This document shows, piece after piece, positions 1 to 8,121 of a stretch of 64,000 bases of DNA. The DNA is from CAZUAQ01 sp964618455 (GTDB lineage: Bacteria; Planctomycetota; Phycisphaerae; UBA1845; PWPN01). Made by a program: the position numbers and the translations under genes. Under the pieces are notes generated by a model, which was not told where the DNA came from, did no database searches, and saw only the letters and a program-made list of their open reading frames with translations. Within the stretch, counting starts at the first letter, position 1; the number at the start of each line of letters is the position of its first letter. The DNA is taken from NCBI GenBank assembly GCA_964618455.1, contig CAZUAQ010000030.1:1-64000 (forward strand). The letters run 5' to 3'.

Positions 1-847
1 ACATCGCCCTGCTTACCGATACCTCGTAACAAAGCACGGACGGTAAACAGTTACGTCCCATGACGTGATGAACCGTTCCCATGTGATGCGTGCCCCAGTC
101 GGTCATGGTGCCGCCGGCGTAGTCCCAGAAATGACGAAACTCACCTGACGCTTTCACCGGGTGATACGGGATCTTCGGTGCGGGGCCGAGCCAGAAGTCC
201 CAGTTGATCGTGTCGGGCGCGTCTTCGTTCCCCGGAAACCCGATGCCGGGCAGGCGGTTTGAGACGTTCCACGTTCGCACGTGCGTCACCTTGCCGATCT
301 TGCCGCTCTGGACGAGATCAGCCACCTCGATGTAATGCGGACCGCTCTGCTGCTGGATGCCGACCTGCACCACGCGGTTGTGCTTGCGGGCCGCCTCGAC
401 CATGCGCCGGCCCTCGGCGATGTTGTGCGCCAGGGGCTTCTCGACATAGACGTCCTTGCCTGCCATGCTGGCGGCGATGGTCGGTATCGCGTGCCAATGG
501 TCCGGCGTGCAGACGAACACAGCGTCGATGTCCTTGCGATCGAGTACCCGGCGGTAGTCCTCGACCATCTCGGCCTTGCCCTCGAAGTCGCTCTGGTTGC
601 AGCGCACGAGGTTGTGACGGTCCACATCACACAACACCGGGATCGCCACGTCGGAATTGTCCTTGAGCACGCCGATGTTGAAGTGACCCTGCCCGCCGGT
701 GCCGATCACACCGATGCGGATCATTTCATTGGAGCCGCGCTTTGCCGGCGCGGCACTTGTCGACCGGGTCCATGCAGAACCGGCGGCAAGCATCGTCGCC
801 GCCTGTCCGCTGCGCTTGAGAAAGCCACGTCTGTCTATTTGATTCAT
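1..847 (-). CDS. Gfo/Idh/MocA family oxidoreductase, Tat-exported (partial, C-terminus off window)
   Basis: NAD(P)-dependent sugar or polyol oxidoreductase by family; the substrate cannot be told. The ATG at 847 opens a twin-arginine signal (RRGFLKR, residues 6-12) and a hydrophobic stretch, so the protein is probably exported folded. A Rossmann glycine motif (GVIGTGGQG, near residue 45), CTPDHWHA and EKPLAHN follow in the usual order. About 282 codons are present and the C-terminal domain runs off the left edge. The last roughly 18 residues before the edge (after HHVMGRN) do not continue the family pattern well, so a frame problem near the edge is possible. The cupin gene ends 36 bases upstream on the same strand, so the two are probably cotranscribed. 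Planctomycetes carry many such paralogues. Confidence 0.85.
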   Translation of the reverse strand, partial: MNQIDRRGFLKRSGQAATMLAAGSAWTRSTSAAPAKRGSNEMIRIGVIGTGGQGHFNIGVLKDNSDVAIPVLCDVDRHNLVRCNQSDFEGKAEMVEDYRRVLDRKDIDAVFVCTPDHWHAIPTIAASMAGKDVYVEKPLAHNIAEGRRMVEAARKHNRVVQVGIQQQSGPHYIEVADLVQSGKIGKVTHVRTWNVSNRLPGIGFPGNEDAPDTINWDFWLGPAPKIPYHPVKASGEFRHFWDYAGGTMTDWGTHHMGTVHHVMGRNCLPSVLCYEVSVSRAM

Positions 848-883
848 GAGAAACTCTCTTGCGTGGTTGGATTATCCATGGAC

Positions 884-2494
884 TCACGGTTTCGGTTTCA
901 GTCCGATCGACAGCCAGGTCATCGGTTCGGTGGCTGTCTCCGGGTTCACGACGCTGTGCCACTCGTCCGAGGGGATGAATACGGCCATGTCCTTCGCGAC
1001 GTCGAAGGATTCGTCACCCAGCAGCATGGTTCCCCGGCCGTTGGTGAACACGTAGAACTCGGGGAAGGGATGGTGATGCCGTTCCAGCGCCATTCCCGGC
1101 TCGAGCGTCGCCCAGAGCGGCGGATAGGTGAACTTGTTCGGAGCCAGGCCCTCCGTCCCGAGATCGGGAAGGCAGTGCTGGACGAATACCGTTCCGCCAT
1201 GAGCGGCATTGAACCTCCGGCGATCGATCCGGCCGATCAGGGAGTCGATCGGTGAGGGCTCGGGAGGATGCAGGGCGCGGAACTGTCTCATCGACATAAC
1301 CAGCAGTTCGGTCTTGCCCTCCCGGACCGTAACATCGCGCTGATAGACACCCGGGGAAGCGAAGACATATTTCGGCTCGTCCGGCGATCGCGACAAAGTG
1401 ACGACCCAGCCGGGATACGACTCGATCGGGCCGTCGACATCGGCCTGTGTGAAATCGTCCACCAGCAGGACGCGCTCGCCGCCGCTCGCCGAAACGGTGC
1501 CTCTGAATTCGACACGATCGCCCGGTTGCGTGCGCGATGCCCGCTCCAGCGATGTCGCGTCGGTCCGCAGGATCAGGCAGCGCACGCCGCGTTCGGTCAC
1601 GATCTGAACATCGATCGGGAGGGCGGCTCCCGACGAGGTGGTGATCGATACCGCATCGCCCTCGACCGGCGTAATCGTCTTGATGCGGTCGACGAGGCGG
1701 ACATCGAGACCGTCCCGGGCTTCGCCGATCTCCTTGGGGGAGATCCGCGTGTAGGCCTTCTCTTCGGGATCCGGCGACCTCTGATCGAACCGCATCGCCT
1801 TGATCCGTGCCCGACATCGCGCGATCGGCAGAGATTCCACATGGATACTGAGCTTGTCCGAGGTTCCCGGAATGTCGACCCGGTGATGCCCCGGTTGGAC
1901 AATCGTTGAACGCGGACCGTTCGCCGCGCCGGGCCAGAAGCAGATCAACTCGTAGTACACGTGCGAGGCCTGCTCCTCCGGCGTGATGATCCGGTCCGCG
2001 AAGACGGTGTGACGGCCGCCGATCTCGCCCTCGACGATTCCCTCAACGACGACTTCCTGACCCGGTCGCAGCGCTTTTGCCCGGGCGACGTGCTTGTCCA
2101 TCCAGGGGGTGTAGTACAGATGCGGCACGGCCACGGTGATTCCCGACGAAGTTTCGAACTGCGTCCCGATCACGTAAGTCTGGAATCCGATCCGATGCTC
2201 GAGCGTGCTTTCGGAACTCACCTGCGAACGGACGGTATCCTTGAACCGGACATCCACCCGCTTCTTGTTCCTTGTGGCTTTGAGCACCTCGGTGGCTGCC
2301 AGTTCACGGTAGCGACGGGGAAACTCGACGAATTGCGTGTGGGCGAATTCGTAGGCGGGATCGGAAGGCGTCAATTCGATCGACTTGACGGTCGACGATG
2401 CTTCTGCCTGTTGTTGCTCTGCGGGCGCCGCGGGCGATACCCGCGCGACGGCGATCATGCACGCCAACACGATGGTGAACCGTATGATCCTCAA
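884..2494 (-). CDS. Secreted protein of unknown function with C-terminal cupin domain
   Basis: A 536-residue protein with an N-terminal signal peptide (hydrophobic core about residues 4-20, ending PAAPA). Residues about 30-430 match nothing I recognise. The C-terminus is a clear cupin: metal-ligand cluster H473-H474-H475 with E479 (HHHPFPEF) and the second-motif histidine H513 (PSDEWHSVVN), suggesting a metal-binding beta barrel. The start is TTG at 2494, supported by a strong Shine-Dalgarno AAGGAGG just upstream; no nearby ATG is as well placed. It sits immediately upstream of the Tat-exported oxidoreductase. Binding or modification of an extracytoplasmic sugar is possible, but that is inference. 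Confidence 0.75.
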   Translation of the reverse strand: MRIIRFTIVLACMIAVARVSPAAPAEQQQAEASSTVKSIELTPSDPAYEFAHTQFVEFPRRYRELAATEVLKATRNKKRVDVRFKDTVRSQVSSESTLEHRIGFQTYVIGTQFETSSGITVAVPHLYYTPWMDKHVARAKALRPGQEVVVEGIVEGEIGGRHTVFADRIITPEEQASHVYYELICFWPGAANGPRSTIVQPGHHRVDIPGTSDKLSIHVESLPIARCRARIKAMRFDQRSPDPEEKAYTRISPKEIGEARDGLDVRLVDRIKTITPVEGDAVSITTSSGAALPIDVQIVTERGVRCLILRTDATSLERASRTQPGDRVEFRGTVSASGGERVLLVDDFTQADVDGPIESYPGWVVTLSRSPDEPKYVFASPGVYQRDVTVREGKTELLVMSMRQFRALHPPEPSPIDSLIGRIDRRRFNAAHGGTVFVQHCLPDLGTEGLAPNKFTYPPLWATLEPGMALERHHHPFPEFYVFTNGRGTMLLGDESFDVAKDMAVFIPSDEWHSVVNPETATEPMTWLSIGLKPKP

Positions 2495-2854
2495 CTCCGC
2501 CTCCTTCCTTCCCTGCGATTCTTCTTGATGAGCTGCACCGCACTCGATGGGAATCGATGCCTCCGGCAGGCCTCATGCATGCGCAGATACCCAGGATGCC
2601 ATTCAGACTTGTCAACACGTGCGGCCAAGCGCGATTTCATGATATTCCGCTGAGCCTGCCGGGTGACACGCGCGTGACATGTAACGCCCAAAGCTACTGA
2701 AACTCATTTGAACACGCTTTCACGTCTCCCGCAAGATTCGTGTCGATGGACGGAGGCGCGGTCCGATGAAGCCGTCATACGGCAGGTGTGTCTCGTTGCA
2801 AGCGGGTATGTCGTTTCCGACGTTGAAGAGCCCTCGATGAAGCGTTCAGTCAGC
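2495..2854. other. Intergenic region, 360 bases, no gene seen
   Basis: This lies between the start of the cupin protein gene and the 3' end of the asparagine synthetase gene. It must carry the promoter of the cupin gene, whose AAGGAGG ribosome-binding site is at its left edge. Short frames here have no recognisable product, no good ribosome-binding site and arginine-rich shadow composition. I found no convincing hairpin with a T-run. Confidence 0.5.
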
Positions 2855-4783
2855 TCACGACGTTGGCGCAGACCAGGTGGGCAGCTCGCACAGGCCACCG
2901 CCGCAGTAGAGGTGATGCCAGAGTTGCGTGGTGATGACACCGGTCATACCGAGGTCGAAGAAGCTGCGGGCGGGTGTGATCATCGGGCGTTGGACGAGTT
3001 GGCGAGCACGCTGCACGGCGTGCGGGTTGAACATACCGGTCTTGCGAAGTGACTCGTCGGTGAGAAGCTGGTCGACCCAGGTGGGGCGATGCTCGCCGAG
3101 AAACGTACCGCTGCGCGTGGCGCGGAACATGGTCTTGGGACGCTGGGAGATGGCCTTGGGCAGCGTTCGAGCGGCCACTTCGCGGAGAATCCACTTCTCG
3201 CGCAGGCGGCGGAGCTTGTAATCGGGAGCGATGCCCGCGGCGAAGTCGATGACATCTTCGTCGAGGAAGGGGTAGCGCGCTTCGACCGAGCTGTTCATGG
3301 CGATTCGGTCGCCCTTGGCCATCATCAACAGGCCGGGCAGCATGATCTTGTAACCGACGTACAGCGACTGGTTGAGCGGTGCCCACCGGGAAATCCGCGC
3401 ATTGGTGAGGTCGAGGTCGTCGAATCCATTCCTACCATCGAGGCCGTGCCACATGGCGTCCGTGTACAGGCTCTCGCGCGTCTGACCGAGAAACTCGGCG
3501 ACGTCCTGCTGGGCGGTGCGTACGCCGCGCATGGCTTTCCAGGGCGGGCGATGGGCGTTGCCGCCACCGATCCACTTGCGTCCCAGCCATTGCACCAGCC
3601 GGGGCAGAAGCGGTCCGAACGATCCGGCGATGCGCTGTGTTCGGAACCAGATGTAGCCCGCGAACGCTTCGTCGGCGCCTTCTCCGGTCAGCACGACCTT
3701 GAAGCCTTGAGCGTGGACCGCCTTGGCCAGTTGCATCAGGCAGGCGGTGGAGGTGTCGATGACTGGGCTTTCCGCCGCGACGATGAGTTCAGGGAACGAC
3801 GCGGCGATATCGGCGACGCCCATGTCCACGGTGGTGAGCTGCGAGTTCAGCATGGCGGCGGATTCGGCCGCCTGGGAGCGCTCGTCCGGACCGGCCTGGT
3901 TCAGCCCGATGGTGAAGGAATCGACGGCGCGTCCGCGTTCGTCGCTGCTCATGCCGAGAACGAGCGTCGAGTCGAGACCGCCGCTGATGTAGCTGACCAC
4001 CGGTACGTCGCCGCGCAATCGCCGCTCGATGGCGTAGCGCATGCGTTGTTCGAGCTCGGCGACGGGTGTGGCCGGATCGTCCCAGCGCTGTTCGTCACCG
4101 GCGTCGGGAAAATCGAGATCCCAGTATTGCTTCTTGGTAACGCGCCCATCGCGCACGTCGAGAAAGTGCCCCGGGGTCAGCGAGGAGATTCCCTCGAAGC
4201 AGGTGCGCGTCGTGCCCATGCAGAAGAAATGGAAGAGGTGATCGATGCCGTGCGGATCGGGTCGTGCCTCGACCAGGCCCGACGCCAACAACGCCTTGAT
4301 CTCCGACGCCCACAGCAGCCAGCCGTCGGCCTCGGTAACGTAAAGCGGGCAGATGCCCATGCGATCCTTGCCCAGCAACAGCCTTCGATTCGGGCGGTCC
4401 CAGAGGGCGAAGGCGAACTGGCCCTTGACCCGCTCGAGCATCTGCTCGCCGTGATCCTCGTAGAGATGGACCCAGAGTTCAGTATCACAGCGCGTCTTGA
4501 ACGTGTGCCCTTTGCCCTTCAACTCGCGCAGCAGGTCGGGGTAGTCGAAAAGTTCACCGTTGTAGGAGACCCAGATTTCGCCGGTTTCGTTGGAAATGGG
4601 CTGTCGTCCGCCTTCGAGGTCGACAATGGAGAGGCGGCGAGAGCCCATGGCCAGACCGGGTTCGATATGGTGGGACTCATCGTCGGGGCCGCGGTGCGCG
4701 ATGGCGCGGGTCATCGCCACCAGTTTCGACTCCGGAAACACACGTTGACCATTGAGATCGAAAGCGCCGGCAAAACCACACAT
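2855..4783 (-). CDS. asnB: Asparagine synthetase, glutamine-hydrolysing (AsnB type)
   Basis: Transfers ammonia from glutamine to an adenylated acid, classically aspartate to asparagine, in the cytoplasm. The product starts MCGFAG, so Cys2 is the N-terminal nucleophile of the class II glutamine amidotransferase domain (residues 1 to about 215, with RRLSIVD at 49-55 and YNGE at 74-77). The synthetase domain carries the ATP-pyrophosphatase P-loop SGGLDST at 267-273. The length of 642 residues fits AsnB. In planctomycetes this family also includes amidotransferases of exopolysaccharide clusters, so a role in modifying a sugar acid cannot be excluded, but no polysaccharide genes adjoin it. The neighbours appear unrelated and the gene is likely monocistronic. 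The ATG start leaves Cys2 exactly placed. Confidence 0.93.
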   Translation of the reverse strand: MCGFAGAFDLNGQRVFPESKLVAMTRAIAHRGPDDESHHIEPGLAMGSRRLSIVDLEGGRQPISNETGEIWVSYNGELFDYPDLLRELKGKGHTFKTRCDTELWVHLYEDHGEQMLERVKGQFAFALWDRPNRRLLLGKDRMGICPLYVTEADGWLLWASEIKALLASGLVEARPDPHGIDHLFHFFCMGTTRTCFEGISSLTPGHFLDVRDGRVTKKQYWDLDFPDAGDEQRWDDPATPVAELEQRMRYAIERRLRGDVPVVSYISGGLDSTLVLGMSSDERGRAVDSFTIGLNQAGPDERSQAAESAAMLNSQLTTVDMGVADIAASFPELIVAAESPVIDTSTACLMQLAKAVHAQGFKVVLTGEGADEAFAGYIWFRTQRIAGSFGPLLPRLVQWLGRKWIGGGNAHRPPWKAMRGVRTAQQDVAEFLGQTRESLYTDAMWHGLDGRNGFDDLDLTNARISRWAPLNQSLYVGYKIMLPGLLMMAKGDRIAMNSSVEARYPFLDEDVIDFAAGIAPDYKLRRLREKWILREVAARTLPKAISQRPKTMFRATRSGTFLGEHRPTWVDQLLTDESLRKTGMFNPHAVQRARQLVQRPMITPARSFFDLGMTGVITTQLWHHLYCGGGLCELPTWSAPTS

Positions 4784-4864
4784 GAATGCGACTGCTCCGT
4801 AGATCAGGCCCGAGATCGATCGGGCGATTATAGCTTACGGTCGGCGGTTGTCGCCTTGTGGACC

Positions 4865-6217
4865 TCAGGATCCCGGAGAAGTCGAAGGAGGTGAATCCGC
4901 CGATCGCGTGGTCGGTGCTTTGACCGCTCGGATGCCCTCGGTCGGCAGGAGCAGATCGATCGGTGTCAGCAGCGTGGGCAGGATGCTCGGCTTCGGCTTG
5001 GACTGAAGGTGGAAGTCCTCCACACGGCCGCGCATCACCGCGGAGGCCACATGCTCACGGACGAATTCAAACGTCAGCTCCTTGTACTGCTGGAAGGCGG
5101 GGGAGCTCAACCGGCCCTTGGGTCCTCGACCGACCATGGTGTAATGATTGGGGGCGCGGTTCCAGTGGTCATCGAGATCGTCATCCAGGATGGGCAGACT
5201 GGCGGTGGACCAGGGGACCAGCTCGGGGGGAACCTCGACGTTGACCATGCGGAACGCCTGCTGGAGACGCGGATCGAGGTCGAGCAGTTCGAACTGCTCG
5301 GCGGTAGTGAGTGTCGGCAGTTTGGCGAATCCATTGGCCGAGGCCCCGGTTCGCGGTCGAGAGAGGAACACGTTGGCTTCAATGACGCGGATGATGACGG
5401 GAGAGGTGCCCGCCGGGGCGAAGTAAGGGGCGCGATCGCCGTAATGCGTGTCGCGATAGTTCACGTAGTTGATGAAGCGTCCTTTGAGCTCGCCGAAGGG
5501 CAGGGGGTCTTCGCGATTCACGCTGGATCCGAGGTAGACGACGTGATGCACCTGGCTCATTTCCGGCGGGACAGGACCGAGGGAGGGAAGCTTATCACCA
5601 CGTCGGCCCTGCGGCAGGATCGCGCCGAAGGCCAGTTGCGTGATGCGCGTGCCGGCGGAGAAGCCGATGATACCGACGAAGCTGTCCGATGGGGAGAACC
5701 GCCGCTGATGCACGCTGCACATATGGCGCAGTTGCCGGGCGGCGGCGGATTGTGCTTTGAATTTCAGATGCTCATGCACCACGTTGGTCGTCTCCGACCA
5801 ATGGACGAGGATGATCAGCAGATGGGGATCATCGCCGGGAGGATGCTCGGGACTTTCGGCCAGGAGTCGGGCAGTGTGCCGGAAATGGACGGGCTGATCC
5901 CCGGAACCGGACGCGAAGATAATCAGGTTGCGATCGTCCACGGCTTCGTCGGCGGGAATCTCCTGATCGTTGCGGATTCGCACGTCGTGCGTTCCGGGGA
6001 TGCCTTCGCGATAGACGAATGCCGGGGTTCCATAGGTGGTCAGGATCTGCTCGGCGGTGAGCAGGCCGGAAACCGGCACGTGTTCGATGGGGGCCACCTG
6101 CACGGGGCGGGAGGCACAGCCGAGGGACAGACCGGCCACGGTCAAGGCCAACAAAGATGCAAACCGGCGCGAGGTTCTTATTCCGGTAATTCGCGGGTCA
6201 ACGTATTTCAGGTACAT
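4865..6217 (-). CDS. Lipoprotein with alpha/beta-hydrolase-like fold
   Basis: A 450-residue predicted lipoprotein: hydrophobic segment then lipobox LSLGC with Cys34, so it is probably membrane-anchored. The middle contains GFSAGT with Ser187 in a nucleophile-elbow context after a strand-like VGIIG, which resembles alpha/beta hydrolases (esterase or lipase type). Upstream, LLIILVHWSETTN also suits that fold. I cannot place the acid and histidine of the triad with confidence. I chose the ATG at 6217 over an in-frame TTG at 6253 because it puts the signal peptide at the N-terminus and has a GGGAT box in front. Substrate unknown. It ends 81 bases from asnB. Confidence 0.65.
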   Translation of the reverse strand: MYLKYVDPRITGIRTSRRFASLLALTVAGLSLGCASRPVQVAPIEHVPVSGLLTAEQILTTYGTPAFVYREGIPGTHDVRIRNDQEIPADEAVDDRNLIIFASGSGDQPVHFRHTARLLAESPEHPPGDDPHLLIILVHWSETTNVVHEHLKFKAQSAAARQLRHMCSVHQRRFSPSDSFVGIIGFSAGTRITQLAFGAILPQGRRGDKLPSLGPVPPEMSQVHHVVYLGSSVNREDPLPFGELKGRFINYVNYRDTHYGDRAPYFAPAGTSPVIIRVIEANVFLSRPRTGASANGFAKLPTLTTAEQFELLDLDPRLQQAFRMVNVEVPPELVPWSTASLPILDDDLDDHWNRAPNHYTMVGRGPKGRLSSPAFQQYKELTFEFVREHVASAVMRGRVEDFHLQSKPKPSILPTLLTPIDLLLPTEGIRAVKAPTTRSADSPPSTSPGS

Positions 6218-6284
6218 GATCCCAAGTATGCCGAGGAGGCTGGATGCGGTCAACGCGACGGTGACATCAAAGGGGGCGCCGGTG

Positions 6285-7925
6285 TCAGATGCGCATCAGG
6301 ACGTCGGCCAGATCGTTGTCGGCAGGCCTTGGTACGTCGTCGGAGAGTGCTTCGCGCATGGACGCGAACGCGTTCTCCTGGCGCAGAAAAGAATCGACGA
6401 CCAGCGGATCGAAGTGTGTCCCCCGGCCTTCGACAATCAGGTCCCTGGCTCTTGCATGAGACAACGCGTCCTTGTAGGCCCGCTGGGACGTGAGCGCATC
6501 GTAGACGTCCGCCAGTGTCAGGATGCGTGCCGCGAGCGGGATGTCCTCTCCGGACAATCCCTTCGGGTAGCCGGAACCATCGTACTTCTCATGGTGGGCT
6601 AATGCGATCTCCATGCCCATTTGGAGGAACGGGCCGCCGGCGCTCTGTCGCATCAGCGACGCAATCGTGTTCCCTCCGATGAGAGTATGGTTCTTCATGA
6701 TCTCGAACTCTTCGGGTGTCAGCGTTCCGGGTTTGAGCAGAATCCTGTCCGGGACGCCCACCTTGCCGATATCGTGGAGCGGGGAGGAACGCACGATGGT
6801 CTCGATGAACTCCTCATCGATGATCTCCCGGCAGGAGGGATGAGTCGCGAGATCCCTGCTGAGGATCCGGCAATACTGCTGGACGCGCTCGAGGTGAGCC
6901 CCGGTTTCCGGATCGCGATGTTCGGCGAGTTTGGCCAGGGCAAGGATCACGGCATCGCGTGCTTCATTACGTTCGTGAATTCGTATCTGATTCTGGATAG
7001 CGGTGGCGGCGGCATTGCCGATGAGCTGGAGTGTCTGCCGCGCTTCCGGTGCAAGGGGACGATTGTCGACCGGATGGGACACGCTCAGCCGACACAGGAT
7101 GTCCTTCTCCGAGGCGCTGTGGGAATGGAGAAGGAAGTGCGAGTGAAAGCCGTTTTCGGTATCGTCCTGCGCAGCACAGGATTCGCATGTCGGCATGTCA
7201 CGCAATCGAACGTTCAGGCTCTCCTCAGCGTTCCACTCGCCGGTCTCCCCACTCTCAGCAGCCCCGCACGGAAGGGGGTCATGACGAGCTCCCGACGTGC
7301 GAAGACAGGCACACTGGCAGTTCAGACTCTGGGCCGCCATCCGCACCACCGCCTGGGCCATCTGGTGGATCGAAGTCATCCCGTGCAGGGCGGAAACAAA
7401 GTCATAGATCTCCTGGATCGCGGAAGTTCGCATTTCGACCCGAGCCTCGAGTTCCCGGTTGAGGGCCTGAAGTTCCGCGTTGGCTTGATTCAGTTCCTTC
7501 TTGAGTCGTCGCTCGGCAAGAATCAGCTCATGCTGGTGGAAGGCATCCTGGACCGTGCGGACGAGTAAATCCGGCCTGCAGGGCTTCTCCAGGATTCGAA
7601 AGATTCGTCCCTCGTGCAGCGCTTCGATGGCGAGATGAAGATCGACGTGGCCGGTCAGCAGGATGCAGACGCTATCCAGTGTGCGTTGATGGACTTCCTT
7701 GAAAAACTCGGATCCGTTCATGCCCGGCATGGTGTAATCGGCGATGATGACGGGGTAGGGGCCATGCTGTTCAATGCGGGGGAGAGCATGTTGCGGCGTG
7801 TCGGCAGTGTCGACATCGAAGTGACGACGCAGTTCGCGCTGCAGTGCTTTGAGCACGAAGGGATCGTCGTCCACACAGAGTACGTTTCGCCCGACCGCAT
7901 TCTCATAGCTGTTCAGATCACTCAT
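6285..7925 (-). CDS. Response regulator with HD-GYP phosphodiesterase domain (RpfG-like)
   Basis: Predicted cyclic-di-GMP phosphodiesterase controlled by phosphorylation. A receiver domain fills residues 12 to about 130, with acidic pocket VDDD (18-21), phospho-acceptor Asp63 (ADYTMPG) and Lys114. A coiled linker (about 135-170) leads to a GAF-like segment with several cysteines (about 175-315). The HD-GYP domain has H344, the HD pair 384-385 in SPLHDIGK, HH 444-445 and DGSGYP at 449-454, so the metal ligands and GYP signature look complete. The membrane histidine kinase lies upstream on the same strand, 196 bases away, and is the likely partner. It is a common design for controlling motility or biofilm through c-di-GMP. 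Confidence 0.9.
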   Translation of the reverse strand: MSDLNSYENAVGRNVLCVDDDPFVLKALQRELRRHFDVDTADTPQHALPRIEQHGPYPVIIADYTMPGMNGSEFFKEVHQRTLDSVCILLTGHVDLHLAIEALHEGRIFRILEKPCRPDLLVRTVQDAFHQHELILAERRLKKELNQANAELQALNRELEARVEMRTSAIQEIYDFVSALHGMTSIHQMAQAVVRMAAQSLNCQCACLRTSGARHDPLPCGAAESGETGEWNAEESLNVRLRDMPTCESCAAQDDTENGFHSHFLLHSHSASEKDILCRLSVSHPVDNRPLAPEARQTLQLIGNAAATAIQNQIRIHERNEARDAVILALAKLAEHRDPETGAHLERVQQYCRILSRDLATHPSCREIIDEEFIETIVRSSPLHDIGKVGVPDRILLKPGTLTPEEFEIMKNHTLIGGNTIASLMRQSAGGPFLQMGMEIALAHHEKYDGSGYPKGLSGEDIPLAARILTLADVYDALTSQRAYKDALSHARARDLIVEGRGTHFDPLVVDSFLRQENAFASMREALSDDVPRPADNDLADVLMRI

Positions 7926-8121
7926 CGTGTCATCTTGCGACGCGGCATTCCAGGAATCTCATCCCCGGGAAGATCTCTTTCACGCTCGTAGATGTTGCCG
8001 GTTCAGGTCTTCGCGTATCCACCGGAACCGGGTCCCGTGATGCCGATGCGAACCCACCGGGATGGATGGCGCACATCGAGCCGGACGTCATCCTCCTCGA
8101 GGAGCCTGGTGTGCCGTGCCC

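Noticed and set aside
3089..4894. Plus-strand open frame of 601 codons opposite asnB
   Set aside because: A shadow of the asparagine synthetase gene; low-complexity composition and no start signals.
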